From: Chamaecrista fasciculata
Lineage: Eukaryota > Streptophyta > Magnoliopsida > Fabales > Fabaceae
DNA length: 64,000 nucleotides
Assembly: GCA_003254925.1 (NCBI GenBank)
Contig: QANZ01043286.1
Span: 3,891 to 67,890 of the forward strand
Direction of reading: 5' to 3'
Shown: positions 24,414 to 36,273 of the stretch, one piece after another
Layout: each line of letters starts with the position of its first letter
Numbering within the stretch: position 1 is the first letter of the stretch
Notes under the pieces: model-generated
Told to the model about the DNA's origin: nothing
What the model saw: the letters and a program-made list of their open reading frames with translations, nothing else
Databases searched by the model: none
Translations under genes and position numbers: made by a program

Positions 24414-26263
24414 CTAACACTTTTTGAAGTATGATGATCATAATGCTCTTTAATCCTAAGCGGCTCTTGCATCTTTTGTATGATAAATTGAATTGTTCGT
24501 ATGTATAATGAATGTATCGATCATATCACACAAAACGTATCATCTATCAAATGTACAATCTGCTGCTAGCTGCTCGTTTGCCTTCTCCGGGGTTTTGTTT
24601 TCAATTGGACCACAAAAATTCAAGCAAAACAACGTATGTATGTATGTATGTATGTATTAATAAATGTGTATGCATCTGCTTCTCATGTTCTTCCGAGTTT
24701 GATTTATATATATTTGTTTGCATATATATATATATATATATATATATGGGGAAAAAAATCTAGAATTCAAATAGCTAAATATATATATATATATATTAAC
24801 ACCAAAAATATATAGCTACTTCAATTATTAATATCGATTGGTTTGCAGCTTTGTTCATTTGGACTAAATCAGAGGAACATTTGTGATATGTTTTGATGAA
24901 GATTTTTATATTTTGATGAAGATATGTTTCTCAACACATTAAATTTACAACTATCAAAATATATTTGAAAAATGAAGACGGATGATTTTGTCTTCTTCAA
25001 AGAAGATTGAAAGACCCATTGTTAGTCACTTACTCTTAGATCTTGGCGGTGTCATCTTCGATGTCAATTTCTCGCCTTTTATAGATGTAATGGGAGAAAT
25101 AAGTTACCTATGATAGTATGATCTTATATTATTTACTGCATCTCTCAATGTAATTATGAAAGAACATGCCAAATGGAAATAAAGGATATGTGCATGGCGC
25201 ATGTGGTAGATGATGTATTATCTCTTTTTTACTTTACTGGTTGACAATTAACGAATTTAATTGTTTATCCTAAAAAAAATAGGCCAAATAATTATGGATA
25301 ATTCTAGGATACAACTTGTTAACAATAATTATTTTGATGCTCAAATTTTGAAATTTTAAAGAAAACACAATTTACTAAATTTATTTTGATTTTATTTTGT
25401 TGACAATAATTCTAAATCGAAATGATGTTTTTTCTAAAAAAAATTATTAAATTTAGACTAAGAACAATGTGTTACTTGCTTAATTTCAATTTAACATCTT
25501 ATTTCTTATTCTTTCTATTCTCACTCAATCAAATTTAAATCTATTATGTTCATTATATATCTATAATATTTGTTAGTTTATTTTTTTATTATATTAAATT
25601 GAATATATTATTTTTAATTTATCTCAATAACTCCAACTCAAGTCCAATTAAATCATCAACCCGATGTGAAGGCCTTGTTGGTAGTGATCTGTAAATACCT
25701 CTGTAAGCGCTCATAGAACCTAAAGGCATACCATGACCTTGGTGAGCCTCCGGAGCCCAACTCATCTAAACTTTATGTAAAATAAAAACCATCAAACTTT
25801 GAACGGGTGTTCGGTTTTTAAAAGAAAGATGGTCAAAATTGTCAAAATCTCCACATTTACTACCAGTACCAGAAGACCTGTGTAGTCGAAGACATTTTAG
25901 AGAAGAAAGCACGGCAGTAGGAGTAGGAGTGTGTGACTGTAAGAAGAAGAAAAGGGAGAGATTATTTCTGTACACAACTACAACTACAACTAAACCCCCT
26001 TCACTATTCTTCTACTTTATGCATCTCAGGATACCTCTTTGCTTCATCTATCTCTATTTACTGTTTAGTAATTAGTAATCACTAACCAGTATTTAAGTAT
26101 TAACCCCATTATGGCATTATCCCTTGATCACTTTCACATCTCCTTCTTCCTCACAATCATGTCACCTTCACAGCTACTTGTTGTCAATGTCATCATCCCC
26201 TGCAATATTCATTTTCTTCATTGAATATCGATCTTCTAAGTCGTCAAAATAAAAGGACGTGTT
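24414..26263. other. Spacer with microsatellites
   Basis: There is no gene. It holds a (TATG)n run at about 24634-24655 and (TA)n runs at about 24723-24748 and 24780-24796. The last about 500 bp are the 3' flank of the minus-strand KNOX gene. Confidence 0.55.
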
Positions 26264-28228
26264 TTAATTGCAAGTCGTCAAATAAGAATACCTTTTCCTC
26301 TTGCTCTTCAAGACCGAAGAAGTTGAAGGATTTCCGTGCCAGTTCCTCTTCCTTTGATTAATGAACCAATTATTAATCTGCTTTAATTGCAAACCAGTTT
26401 CCTGCACCAACTTCGCCTTATCTTCCTCCTGATCAATCACAATCATGGAGTGAGAATTTCAGAATTTGTGGTTATTATGAAACAAGAGAAAATGAAAGTC
26501 ATGAGACTAGGCTAGCTAAACTTACAGTAGGATAAGGCCACTTGGAATGTGATTGCCACCAAGCTTTAAGTACAGAGGTGGTATCACCAGGAAGCTTCCC
26601 AGCTCGCCTCTTGCGCAAGATCTCCTCTCTTATGTCCACAATCTTCTCCTTATAACCCTACATTGATTCGTTCAACATAACTGAAAGTTTACTTTACACA
26701 TTGTAATCCTTGAAAATTGTAAATACAACTTAGCCCATGACTTTCAGAGATTAAAGAGTTTAAACTAGAATTTCAAAAATTAAGTTGTCAGTTTGTGTAT
26801 CTTTCGAGGACCAATTTAAATGCTTACTCATATACATCATTCCATATCTATTTACCTGCTTCAGCTCATGCCTTAACTCTTGCCTAACACGTTCCATGAG
26901 GGACCTCTCATTCTCTGTTGGAACAAGAGGGCCAAATCCAGTGCAATCTGAGCCATCAAATAGATTGCCATCACTATTTATTTGGTCATCTTCGTCATCA
27001 GACATTGTTGCGCCTGTACCTTCTCCAAGTGAAGCTCCTGCTTATCATGCACACATTGGGCAGCAATTGCAAATTGAATCACGGTTTTGTTAATTTTCAC
27101 TATTTTATTTAATTTTACTCAAGGAAGCAAAAACAATGCCTAGCTAGCTAGAAGTAGATTGTTTTGTTTTGTTTTGTTTTTTTTTTTTGGGGACCTGTTA
27201 GACTTTGTAAGGATTGTTCTATCTCCCAACAAGCCATCACAGCTTCCATTGCATGGACTCGCACATGTTGTTGGAGTTGTTCTTTGAAGGAACAGAGCAA
27301 CAGAACATAGTGTGACTGCAACATCAAGTAGAAACATAGTAAAATTGAGCTGTCACTATAACCAAAATGAATCACCATGTTAATTAAACTAAACAACACA
27401 TTTCCATTTCTTACGATTCACAAGCATGCGTGTAGATCATATACATGCAAACCCAAAATTGCACATTTGAGCAAGAGCATTCTTCAGATTTAGTTACATA
27501 CCTATCTCCACACTTGTAACAAAATAAGAGATAGAACTCTAATTAAGGATGAATATGTAACAAAATCGTTAAAAAGAAAACAAAAAGATCTATGATAGTC
27601 ATATACTCATATATGCAGAATTTCATTCTAATTTCAAAGTATTTGACATTCCATCCCCAAACCGAAACAATGGTTTGTTTGATTGTTGCTCTGTTTTCCC
27701 ATAAATCTATTTGTTTGTTATGTATTTAATTAATTCATCTCGCTCGAAAAATAACAAATCACCCATAAAAAACTGAATTGAAAGACCTTTTTAAGTTTTC
27801 GCATAGAGAGAGAGTAAGAAATAATTAATTGCGGCAATTACAGCACCGTCAAAGACAGTGAGTCTAGTCTACATAATAATATTATCCGGTGAGCTCCAAA
27901 TTGACATCACAGAAAATTCAGCGCACGAATGAATTAAGAAATTAAGAAATAAACAAGAGAGAATTCCGGAAGAAGATACCATGAAGTGATCAAGACCCTT
28001 GTCGTCGTCGTCGTCGGCGTGGAAGGGCGAGTACTTGGCGACGACATTCTGGGACTGAGCTAATTGAGCGTCGATCCTGGGCAATTGGTCGACGGGAGTG
28101 GCGATCCGCAAGCAGGCAACGTGGGCGGCGAGAAGCTGATCGTAGAGAGGGTGAGCGACAATCTGGGCCTTGGAGACGCCATTATCATCGACGAGGAAAT
28201 TGGGGTCAGAGAAATGGAAAGACGCCAT
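26264..28228 (-). CDS. Class II KNOX homeobox protein, KNAT3/4/5 type
   Basis: A TALE-class homeodomain transcription factor. Five minus-strand exons join in frame: 27980-28228, 27195-27315, 26856-27037, 26526-26657 and 26264-26428. The product is 282 aa. Order: a short N-terminus [21 protein letters not shown]1 ([20 protein letters not shown], about 20-65); KNOX2 ([20 protein letters not shown], about 85-123); an acidic linker with GFGPLVPTE; the ELK segment ([14 protein letters not shown]); and the TALE homeodomain with [10 protein letters not shown]. The last intron cuts the homeodomain after WPYPT. Members of this clade usually have a long Gln/His-rich N-terminus; this one has almost none. 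An upstream in-frame Met at 28267 would add 13 residues. I favour 28228 because MASFHF fits the family start better. Confidence 0.92.
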
Positions 28229-28504
28229 ACAATTACAATCCCAAGGAGCTTTGGGGAAAACTACCAAATCGATAATTGCTATGTCACTGATTTCATTTCA
28301 TATGCCCATTGCACAGTCTGAGTCTCTGTGTGTGTGAGAGAAAAAGTAGGTTTTGGTGTAGCAGTTTCGCTATATATAGGATGTATATCACTATATCTAT
28401 ACTTTTAGGTAGAGTTCTTTTCTCTATATATTTGTGTAGAATTAGTGAGAAAAAAAGAAGAGAGAAAGAGAAAATGTTAGAACGGGTTATATATTTATTA
28501 TTGG

Positions 28505-29075
28505 CTAAAGTATACTTTTGGTCTTATAACTTTTGTTTAGTTCTCAATTTGGTCCTATAACTTTTTTTGTTGCACTTTTGGTATCATATCTTTGTAAAAA
28601 GTTACATATTTGGTCTCGTGTCGCTTTTGGTCTCATATCTTTTGATAAAGTTACATATCAATTATTTAGTTCCTCAGTTAGAATCCATTGAATGACTTGA
28701 TGATGTGAACGTTAAGTGCTTACATAGCACCATTAATGGCATTCTAGTCACCTAAACTAATCGAACCAGACCAACAAACACAATTAAACCGATTTAAAAT
28801 TGAGTTAGACCTAAATATTTGTATAAACGTGAAGTTTTTCATAAGACATAAACTATTGAAATATTCCCAAATTTCAAACCCTATGTGGTCTCAAATAGTT
28901 AGTTAAAATATATGACATTTAATGTGTCACATGTACATTAACGGTCAGGTCATCTATGTCAGTAACGAAGGTATGCTACAAAGACTAACGAGTTGATATT
29001 TGTAATTTTTTAGGGACCAAATAGTTGAAACTGTGTTAAATGATGGACCAAATAGAAAGTTTCCACCTAAAAATA
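28505..29075. mobile_element. Degenerate Mutator-like remnant
   Basis: The left part holds spaced 'TTTTGGTCTTATAAC' and 'TTTGGTCCTATAAC' words like the arm motifs of the 3517 element. The right part has GGGACCAAATAG and GGACCAAATAG. The arms no longer pair well and no target duplication is clear. Confidence 0.4.
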
Positions 29076-29127
29076 ATATGGTAAGTCATTTGTAAATTGT
29101 GATTTTAAAAATTGACTAAAACGTGAG

Positions 29128-29176
29128 GAATCTCTTTAGACTTTTTTTTTTGGCCTGAAAGAATCTCTTTAGACTT
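29128..29176 (-). mobile_element. Micro-insertion, CAGGCC-poly(A) tail, 16-bp target duplication
   Basis: GAATCTCTTTAGACTT occurs at 29128 and exactly again at 29161. The bases between are a T run then GGCCTGAAA, which on the minus strand reads TTTCAGGCC plus poly(A). Confidence 0.75.
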
Positions 29177-30173
29177 AAGTATGTGCTAATCACCTATATG
29201 AGCATTGGGTGAATTTGTGGATATGGAACAAGAGATAATAAAAATGTTTTATTTGTTTGCAATTTTTATAATATGGCAATTTAAATGACAAAAATGAATG
29301 ACTCAATAGATTTTGTTAATATATTTAACTAAAAGTGAATAGATTGTATACACTTTATCCAAAGTTCATGATTTTACTTATTTATTTTTAAAGTTCACGA
29401 TCAACGAGATAATTCACACATATATCTTTAAGTTCAAAAACGTCCCTTACGTTTTAAGTTTTAACCATACAAGTTTCATGAAGAATTTAACTATGAATCA
29501 TTCTTACCAAAAAGAAAAAAAAAATATTCTTAAAGAACCAGTGTGAGGTGAGTTCACATAAAATTATGTCTTCTATATTTTAATTTTTAACAAGTTTAAA
29601 GTTTTCTAATATTTATATGTATCCTCATTAATAGTTTAACTCACAACAAATATTTTTACATGTGCTATTAATAAACTAATATTTTAAATATAAAAAATCC
29701 TCGTTGAAGCTAAACTTATGGTTTTGAGGTCCGCAGATATTTTCAGATCACACGAGTCACGTGTCAATCTCACAAAAAGAGAGCATCCAAGAAATTTTCA
29801 TTAGATATTTACGGAAATGGATCCTTTAGAGTTCTTTTCTCTACATTTCTTGTAGCGTATGAGAGAAAAAGAAAGAGAAAAGAAGAGAAAGAAAGAGAGA
29901 GAAAATTTTGGTTTTTATATATTTTTATTTCATGGAATCCATATTTTTACTCTAACTCCACAAAAAATGCATGAAAAAGAACTCTAGAGGATCCAAACCC
30001 GATATTTACATGTTTCAGAGTTACATTGGAAGTTTACAAAAATCTTGGGTCCGCCTCATCATTACTGGGCCATCCTCAAATAGTATGAAATTTAGGGTGA
30101 CCCAATTGATATGTCAAAAGCAAATAATATCACAATCTTCTCAGTATTATTTGATAAATTAAATGTGATTAAT
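29177..30173. other. Spacer, nothing recognised
   Basis: AT-rich with an AGAGAAAG run near 29870. No gene seen. Confidence 0.4.
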
Positions 30174-30639
30174 TTTAAGTTAGGGTAAATTTCACTTTAA
30201 TACCCTGTCTTATTGACCTGTACCACTTTGGTATCCTGTTCTTTTAAAAGTGTCACTTTGATACCCTATCATTAAATCGTTACCCACTTTGGTACCCAAG
30301 TTAAAATTTCCATTAGTTTTTAACAGGGAAATTGCAAAAATATGCAGAAATTGCAAAAAAGTCCCAAAACTACCCATAAAATTACAGAATAGTCCACAAA
30401 ATGTGTCAAAATTGCAGAACAGTCCCAAAACCAACCAAAAAAATTATAGAACAGCCCTCAAAACATGCAGAAATTGCATAACAGTTCCAAAAAAATGCAG
30501 ACAATTACAAAATAACCCCAAAAACATGCAGATAATTTCAAAATGGTAAAAAAAAAACTCAAGAAAGATTAACATTTTAAACCCCTGACTCTATATTGAT
30601 ACCCAAAAATCAGAAAACTAGATGACATAATCTTTGAAC

Positions 30640-31191
30640 AAATGACTTTATTACTGTTTGTGCATACCCATTAATCATTGCACTCCAAGAAACCGAATTC
30701 TTCTCAGGCCTTTCATCAAACAGTTTACGCGCAATCTTTACCTGTCCCGATTTCGCATACCCATTAATCAAAGCCGTCGATGTAATAACATCCCTGTTTT
30801 TGCTTGAATCAAACAATTTCCTAGCAGGGTCAATCATGTTACAAGATGCATACAAATGAATCAATCCATTTTGCACAAAATCATAAGATTCCCAACCTAG
30901 TTTCACGATATGGGTGTGAAGCATAAGCCCCAATTTCAAAATAGAGAGCTTAGCACAAGCCCTAAGGAGGAAAGAGAAAGTGTAATTGTTGGGCAAGAAG
31001 CCATTGTTTAGCATTCTAGCGTACAGAGAAAGAGCAACGGTGGGTTCGTCTCTTTCGGCGAAACCTCTAATCATAGTGTTCCAAATCACGGTGTTCCGAC
31101 ATGGGAAATAACGGAAGATTTGGTATGCGTGGGAGAAATCGCCGGAGTCTGAGATGCAGCAAATGGTGACGAGTTTAAGTAAACTCATCAT
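30640..31191 (-). pseudogene. Captured PPR protein fragment
   Basis: The minus-strand frame of 193 codons contains at least four degenerate pentatricopeptide repeats. Examples are NTVIWNTMIRGFAERDEPT, NNYTFSFLLRACAKLSILK, YDFVQNGLIHLYASC and KNSVSWSAMINGYAQ, in the P-L-S spacing of plant organelle RNA-editing factors (E class). Family members have 10-20 repeats and a C-terminal extension; here both ends are cut, and the last about 20 residues after INGYAQ are unrelated. The open frame is unbroken, so capture is fairly recent. An independent working gene is unlikely. Confidence 0.85.
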
Positions 31192-31219
31192 AGTAAACTC
31201 ATCACCATTTGCTGCATAG
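31156..31219. repeat. Inverted and direct filler repeat at the cargo junction
   Basis: GCAGCAAATGGTGACGAG on one side of the junction is followed within 20-40 bases by its near complement CTCATCACCATTTGCTGC. AGTAAACTCATCA is repeated three times between 31180 and 31235. Confidence 0.7.
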
Positions 31220-31683
31220 TAAACTCATCACCATCTAGTTTTCTGATTTTTGGGTATCAATAGAGTCAGGGGTTTAAAGTGTTAATCTTTGTTGAGTTTT
31301 TTGTACCATTTTGAAATTATCTGCATGTTTTTGGGGTTGTTTTGTAATTTTCTGCATATTTTTGGGACTGTTATGCAATTTCTGCATGTTTTGGGGGCTG
31401 TTCTGTAATTTTTTTGATTGGTTTTGGGACTGTTCTGCAATTTCGACACATTTTGTGGACTGTTCTGTAATTTTATGGGTAGTTTTGGGACTGTTTTGCA
31501 ATTTCTGCATATTTTTGCAATTTTTCTGTTAAAAACTAATGGAAATTTTAACTTGGGTACCAAAGTGGATAGCGGTTTAAAGGACAGGGTATCAAAGTGA
31601 CACTTTTGAAAGAATAGGGTACCAAAGTGGTACAGGTCAATAGGACAAGGTACCAAAGTGGAATTTACCCTTTATATTATGAA

Positions 31684-31975
31684 AGATTGACACTTCATTT
31701 TAAAGTCATGATACTATGTGAGACACACCCGTACAACACCCACACAATATATATTCATAAGTTTCAAAATATAAAATCAATTTTTATGACTTTAATATTA
31801 CAAACAATAAAAAATAATGACGCATATAACATATATTATGTTTAAATATTCTAATTCTTAAAAGGTTTCATCAAAATTTATATATTTTTAATTATTTATA
31901 TATATAATTATATGTCGTGTTGTGTCATGTAATCTTAAGAATTTGGCGTGTCAATGTCGTGTCATGTATGCATGT
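31684..31975. mobile_element. Diverged copy of the GACACG hAT MITE
   Basis: It matches the 46660-47005 element along its length (GACACTTCATTTT, ATATATTCATAAGTTTC, AATTATTTATATATATAA, GTCGTGTTGTGTCATGTAAT) but with many changes. Terminal bases are worn and no target duplication is legible. Confidence 0.65.
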
Positions 31976-32204
31976 TATATGATATATATGATATATCCAT
32001 TCTCAAGATGAATCCAGAAACCTATAGAAAGATAACAAAATGCTACATTAAAAATATGGTCATTGGTCAAGACGTAGCAAAAAGCAATTAATTGTTGAGG
32101 ATTTTCTCTTCTGCTGCATTTTGGAAGAACCACTATATATATGATCCGGATTTTACTTTCATGATATGAACTTGAATGATTCAAATATTTGGGGTAGTAA
32201 AACG

Positions 32205-32259
32205 AACTAACTACAGTTTATGCTTTTTTTGTTGGGTCAAAACTAACTACAGTTTATGC
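32205..32259 (-). mobile_element. Micro-insertion with perfect 19-bp target duplication
   Basis: AACTAACTACAGTTTATGC at 32205-32223 is repeated exactly at 32241-32259. The 17 bases between are a T run then GTTGGGTCAA, which read on the minus strand as TTGACCCAAC plus poly(A). Confidence 0.75.
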
Positions 32260-33392
32260 ATTGCAACATATATAATTGCTTAAAATTCTGAACCGACAGT
32301 GGGAAATTAAGGAAAACTGAGTAGAATAGATTAATAATTTGGACAATGCATGACAATGGACAAAGTTGTTGACAATCACCTTAATCACTAATTAGCATGT
32401 CTTTTCAAATGATTTATGCCTATGGTATCAAATCATGGACAGAATTCAGAGAAACACAACCACCAAGTGCTCTCTCTCTCTCTATATACTCTCAATCATG
32501 TGCCTCTTCACTATGCATTACTCCCTAGCTACTACCACTCCAGAACTTGAATTAGAAATATTTTCCACCTTAATTTTATGGTAAGAACTAGCAGTTTAAT
32601 TCATTTGAAGATTGAGAAAAACCTTACCTCAATTTGTGGTTTGATGATGACTTGTTTTTACTAATTAGTGGTGTTTAAGGAGTATTAGTGTATTACTATA
32701 TTGTTAATTAATGTGAACTTAATTGTACCAAAAAATAATTTGAAATGTTGAACAATAAAAAAAATGTTGAGTGAATAATAAGAAAGGTGATATTAAGAAG
32801 GAGTGGCAAAAGGATAGGGTTATAGAAATAAAGTGAGAGACAAAAATTTGGATGTCTTTCGTCTTCTCAGGCCTTTCATCTATCCATTTATATGTCTTTC
32901 GTCTTCATCACTACGACAATACCCTTTACTGATCCATATATATATAATTCGATGATTTTTCATATGTTAATTCTTTTTTTTTTATCAAATAATAGTTTAC
33001 TCTAAATACATGCCCAATTATTAAAATAAGAAACCAATAAGAATGAGTGTGATTCTCCATAGTTAAAGGAGCGTAAAATAGTATATGTATAAAATCATTA
33101 TAAATAAAGAATAAAAATATTGAGTGATTGACCTATCTCTTGGGTCAATTCAAACTCTTAGAAATAACTCAAACACATTTATATATAATTTTTAATTCTT
33201 CATTCAAGTATATTTTCTACACTCAATATATTTTATATTAATTTGAGCATCAAACTTTCATTGTTAGATTAGTCTCATTATTAAGGTCATCCTTACAAAT
33301 GTGGGGGAGTAGGCTTTGATTATCCATCAATATAATATATACGAGGCATATGAGACTATGAGAGTATGTGTACAAATACATAGTAAACAGAC
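32260..33392. other. Spacer, nothing recognised
   Basis: Includes a CT run near 32472-32490. No gene or bounded element. Confidence 0.4.
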
Positions 33393-33442
33393 GATAAAGC
33401 AAAGATACATCCGGCAAAAAAAAAAAGATAAAGCAAAAATAC
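33393..33442 (+). mobile_element. Micro-insertion with 16-bp target duplication
   Basis: GATAAAGCAAAGATAC (33393-33408) and GATAAAGCAAAAATAC (33427-33442) bracket ATCCGGC plus about eleven A. Confidence 0.7.
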
Positions 33443-33602
33443 CAATTAAGTACCAAAAGGAAAAAGGGAAAGGAAAAAAGCATCACACAACACAACACAT
33501 GCATTTGAAAATGAAACCATGGAGAGCTACGCTTAAAGTCCTATATAATGCATTCCATCACTTTGCACATGCTTTTCTGCTATTTCACCATAATTTCTTC
33601 CT

Positions 33603-33604
<2 letters not shown>

Positions 33605-33633
<29 letters not shown>
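33605..33633. repeat. TA microsatellite
   Basis: An uninterrupted (TA)n run of about 14 units. Confidence 0.85.
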
Positions 33634-33636
<3 letters not shown>

Positions 33637-33970
33637 CTGCTTCCCACTCTGCTACTATAACAAACGTACACCATTAATGGTAATTGATGCTTCTTTTGCA
33701 TGTGCTTTTTTATTTAAGAAAATTTTATTTTATTAAAAAAATGTTATATTTATTTTAAAACAAAAATAGTTAAATATCTATCATCTAGCTAATAACAAAG
33801 ATCAACATGACGTCAACATGACAATTTTAACTTTTCATAATATTAAGTATTCGAGTAATTTTTCTCTCTACTTTTATTTGTTTATTAAAAAAATCTCAAA
33901 AGGAGTTAGAATCAAACACAGTAAACGTTTGAGGATGGATACGCTTTTTAATTCCATTAGTAAAGTAGTG

Positions 33971-35340
33971 GGGAATGGATCATCTCCCGTTGGGTCTCTC
34001 TCCCTTTCTCTCCATTTCAAAAAATCTTGGCCACCCAATTCATCTCATGGCCTCATATCTTGACACATCACCCTATTTTTTAAAACACACTTTTATTTTG
34101 TTTATCTGTTATTTTTTCTTGACTCTAAACGGTACTTTTTTTATTTTTGCTAAAATTGTCTTTTTTTTTTTAGTAAACTAACATTTTGATCCTTGAAAGA
34201 TCACTGAGCTGATAACTCAATTGTACATTTTAATTAGTACATAAAAAGACTAATTAGTATACTTTTTAATCTTTTAGAGACTAAATTGTACATTTTAATT
34301 TCTCAAGGACTGAGTTGTGAGCTCGATGGTCTTTTAGGGACTAACTTTTAGTTTACGCTTATTTTAGTAAATCAATAATTTGGTCTTTAAATGATTACTG
34401 AGTTGACGACTTGATCCCTAAAAGATAAATACATAATTTAGTTCTTAAAAGATCAAAATAATATTCTCATTAGTATTTTTTTATCAAGGTTTTTAAAACA
34501 TTGCTCGATAGTTTGATGCATCATTTTAATCAAAAATAAATTGGTGAACCATTATCCCGGCAATAATACATTGCTTGATAGTTTTCGTTGCAAGATTTGA
34601 TTTTTTATCTTCATAATTCTCATTTTCTTACTCAATTACACTTAAATTTAAAGAGTTTATTATATGTTTTTATTCTATTAAACAAAATATTTTTTTTATT
34701 TGATTATTAACAGTTCAACCTCAGTTGAACCATTAAACATTGAACCACTGCTTTGCCTGGTTCAATGGCTAATCCGATTTTAAAAACCTTGATAAAAAGA
34801 TACTAATGAGAATATTATTTTGATCTTTTAAGAACTTAAGTATACATTTTAATCTTTTAGGGATTAAGTCGTCAACTCAATAATCATTTAAAGACCAAAT
34901 TATTGATTTACTAAAAAAAAGCGTAAACTAACAATTTAGTTCCTAAAAGACCATCGAGCTAACAACTCAGTCCTTGATAAATTAAAATGAACAATTTAGT
35001 ATATCGTTTTAATCTTTCAATGACTAAAAATTATATTGTTTTGATATTTCAGGGACTAAATTGAATATTTTAATTTTTTAGGGACTGATTTATCAGCTCA
35101 ATGATCTTTCAGAGATCAAAATGTTAGTTTACTAAAAAAAGACAATTTTAGCAAAAAAAAAAAAAAGTTCCATTTGGAGTCTGAGCATAAGAAAAAATAA
35201 AAGATAACCAAAATGAAAGTGTGTTTTAAATATAATAGGGTGATGTGTCAAGATATGAGCTCATGAGATGAATTGGGTGGCCAAGATTTTTTGAAAGGGA
35301 GAAAAAGGGAGAGAGACCCAACCGGAGATAATCCATTCCC
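33971..35340. mobile_element. Fold-back Mutator-like element with a nested MITE at its centre
   Basis: The termini are GGGAATGGAT and its complement ATCCATTCCC. Flanking 9-mers AAAGTAGTG (33962-33970) and AAAATAGTG (35341-35349) match at 8 of 9. The arms, about 515 and 550 bp, pair almost throughout, including the GCCACCCAATTCATCTCATG block and repeated 'AGGGACTAA' words. The only unpaired centre is another small element (34486-34790). There is no coding cargo. Confidence 0.8.
34486..34790. mobile_element. Small MITE nested at the fold-back centre
   Basis: Ends AAGGTTTTTAAAA and TTTTAAAAACCTT are inverted. The interior has GGTTCAATGGCTAATCCG-like words. The flanks TTTTTATC and GATAAAAA are themselves complementary because they belong to the outer arms, so a target duplication cannot be told apart from the outer palindrome. 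Confidence 0.6.
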
Positions 35341-35349
35341 AAAATAGTG

Positions 35350-35642
35350 TCATCGAGTCTTTCTTTCATGAATATGAAGAAAAATCGTTAATTTTTTAAT
35401 TATATTGCTCTATAATCAATTAATTATGTGTGCAAAACTTATATTTTTCATTTTCATTAACACCTTATTATCACATTTTAATTTATATAAGCTTGATTCA
35501 ACTTTTATCTAAAGAATATACGAGACACTCATAATTTATGATATGCTATATATAGAATATTTGCATTGTGGCAATTGGCTCCAATTTCCTTTCCTTCCTT
35601 CCTTTTTTAAAAGTAAAAGGATAAAATATTAAAGTAGAACAA
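35350..35642. other. Spacer, nothing recognised
   Basis: AT-rich; ends in a TTCCTTCCTTCC run. No gene or element end seen. Confidence 0.4.
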
Positions 35643-35770
35643 CATTATGATGCCGACGGACACTTCATTTTGATAGTGTGTTGTCGTGTCAGACATGTGT
35701 CCGTGTTCGACACCCGTACGGCACCCACACGACATATATTCGTAAGTTTCTGAATATAAAATCATATTTC
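35643..35770. mobile_element. Partial copy of the GACACG hAT MITE
   Basis: It matches the left 130 bp of the 46660 element (GGACACTTCATTTTGA, GTGTCAGACATGTGTCCG, ACACGACATATATTCGTAAG), then stops where a micro-insertion occurs. Confidence 0.65.
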
Positions 35771-35807
35771 CTTTTTTGGACCCCCCAAAAAAATTCATAT
35801 TTCCCTT
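35762..35807. mobile_element. Micro-insertion with 13-bp target duplication
   Basis: TCATATTTCCTTT and TCATATTTCCCTT bracket about 20 bases, TTGGACCCCCC then an A run. It sits at the broken edge of the partial hAT copy. Confidence 0.55.
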
Positions 35808-36273
35808 TCAGAATTTTTTGTGTAATGGCGGGAAATATTCAAAATAGATAGGATTGTGATCCACTCATAAGCATTTCAAGACGTACTTCTCTATTCCAGA
35901 TTATAGGATTCTCAGGCATGGAAACAAGATCCCATGGATGAACATTAATTTAAGTACCTTTACTAGAATTCTATATATAGGCTATAACCTTTAATCTACA
36001 AAGAATGCTATAATATTTATGATTAAACAAGAACAAGAATTCCAAAATTAGAAGTAAAGAGATTATACTTTTACCCCACAAGAAAATTCGGGCATATATA
36101 TATGCAACATAAAAATCTCTTCAGATACTTTTCCCATTGATTTCTTTCAGGGCCTTTAAAAAGTTCCCTTGGGCTTGCTGTACAGTGTTTCTTTCTAGTT
36201 TTCTTTTCAATAATTCTTTTGATTTGCCTCAAGGTGTCTTGTATATATAACCATATATATACATGAGCACTTT

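Larger units (their letters stand above)
30183..31670. mobile_element. Pack-MULE-like element, GGGTAAATT family, carrying a PPR fragment
   Basis: The 1,488-bp element has inverted arms of about 440 bp (30183-30624 and about 31236-31670). They begin GGGTAAATTTCACTTT and carry spaced ACTTTGGTACC words, then many copies of a TGCAGAAATTGCA-style word. Flanking 9-mers TTTAAGTTA (30174-30182) and TTTATATTA (31671-31679) match at 7 of 9. The unpaired centre is an intronless fragment of a pentatricopeptide-repeat gene. It shares its terminus with MITE copies A, B and C and with the 17835 element, so one transposase could mobilise all of them. Confidence 0.85.

Noticed and set aside
30289-31656. Asn/Lys/Gln-rich and Cys/Phe-rich frames in the PPR-carrying element
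   Set aside because: They come from the tandem TGCAGAAATTGCA-type words in the arms.
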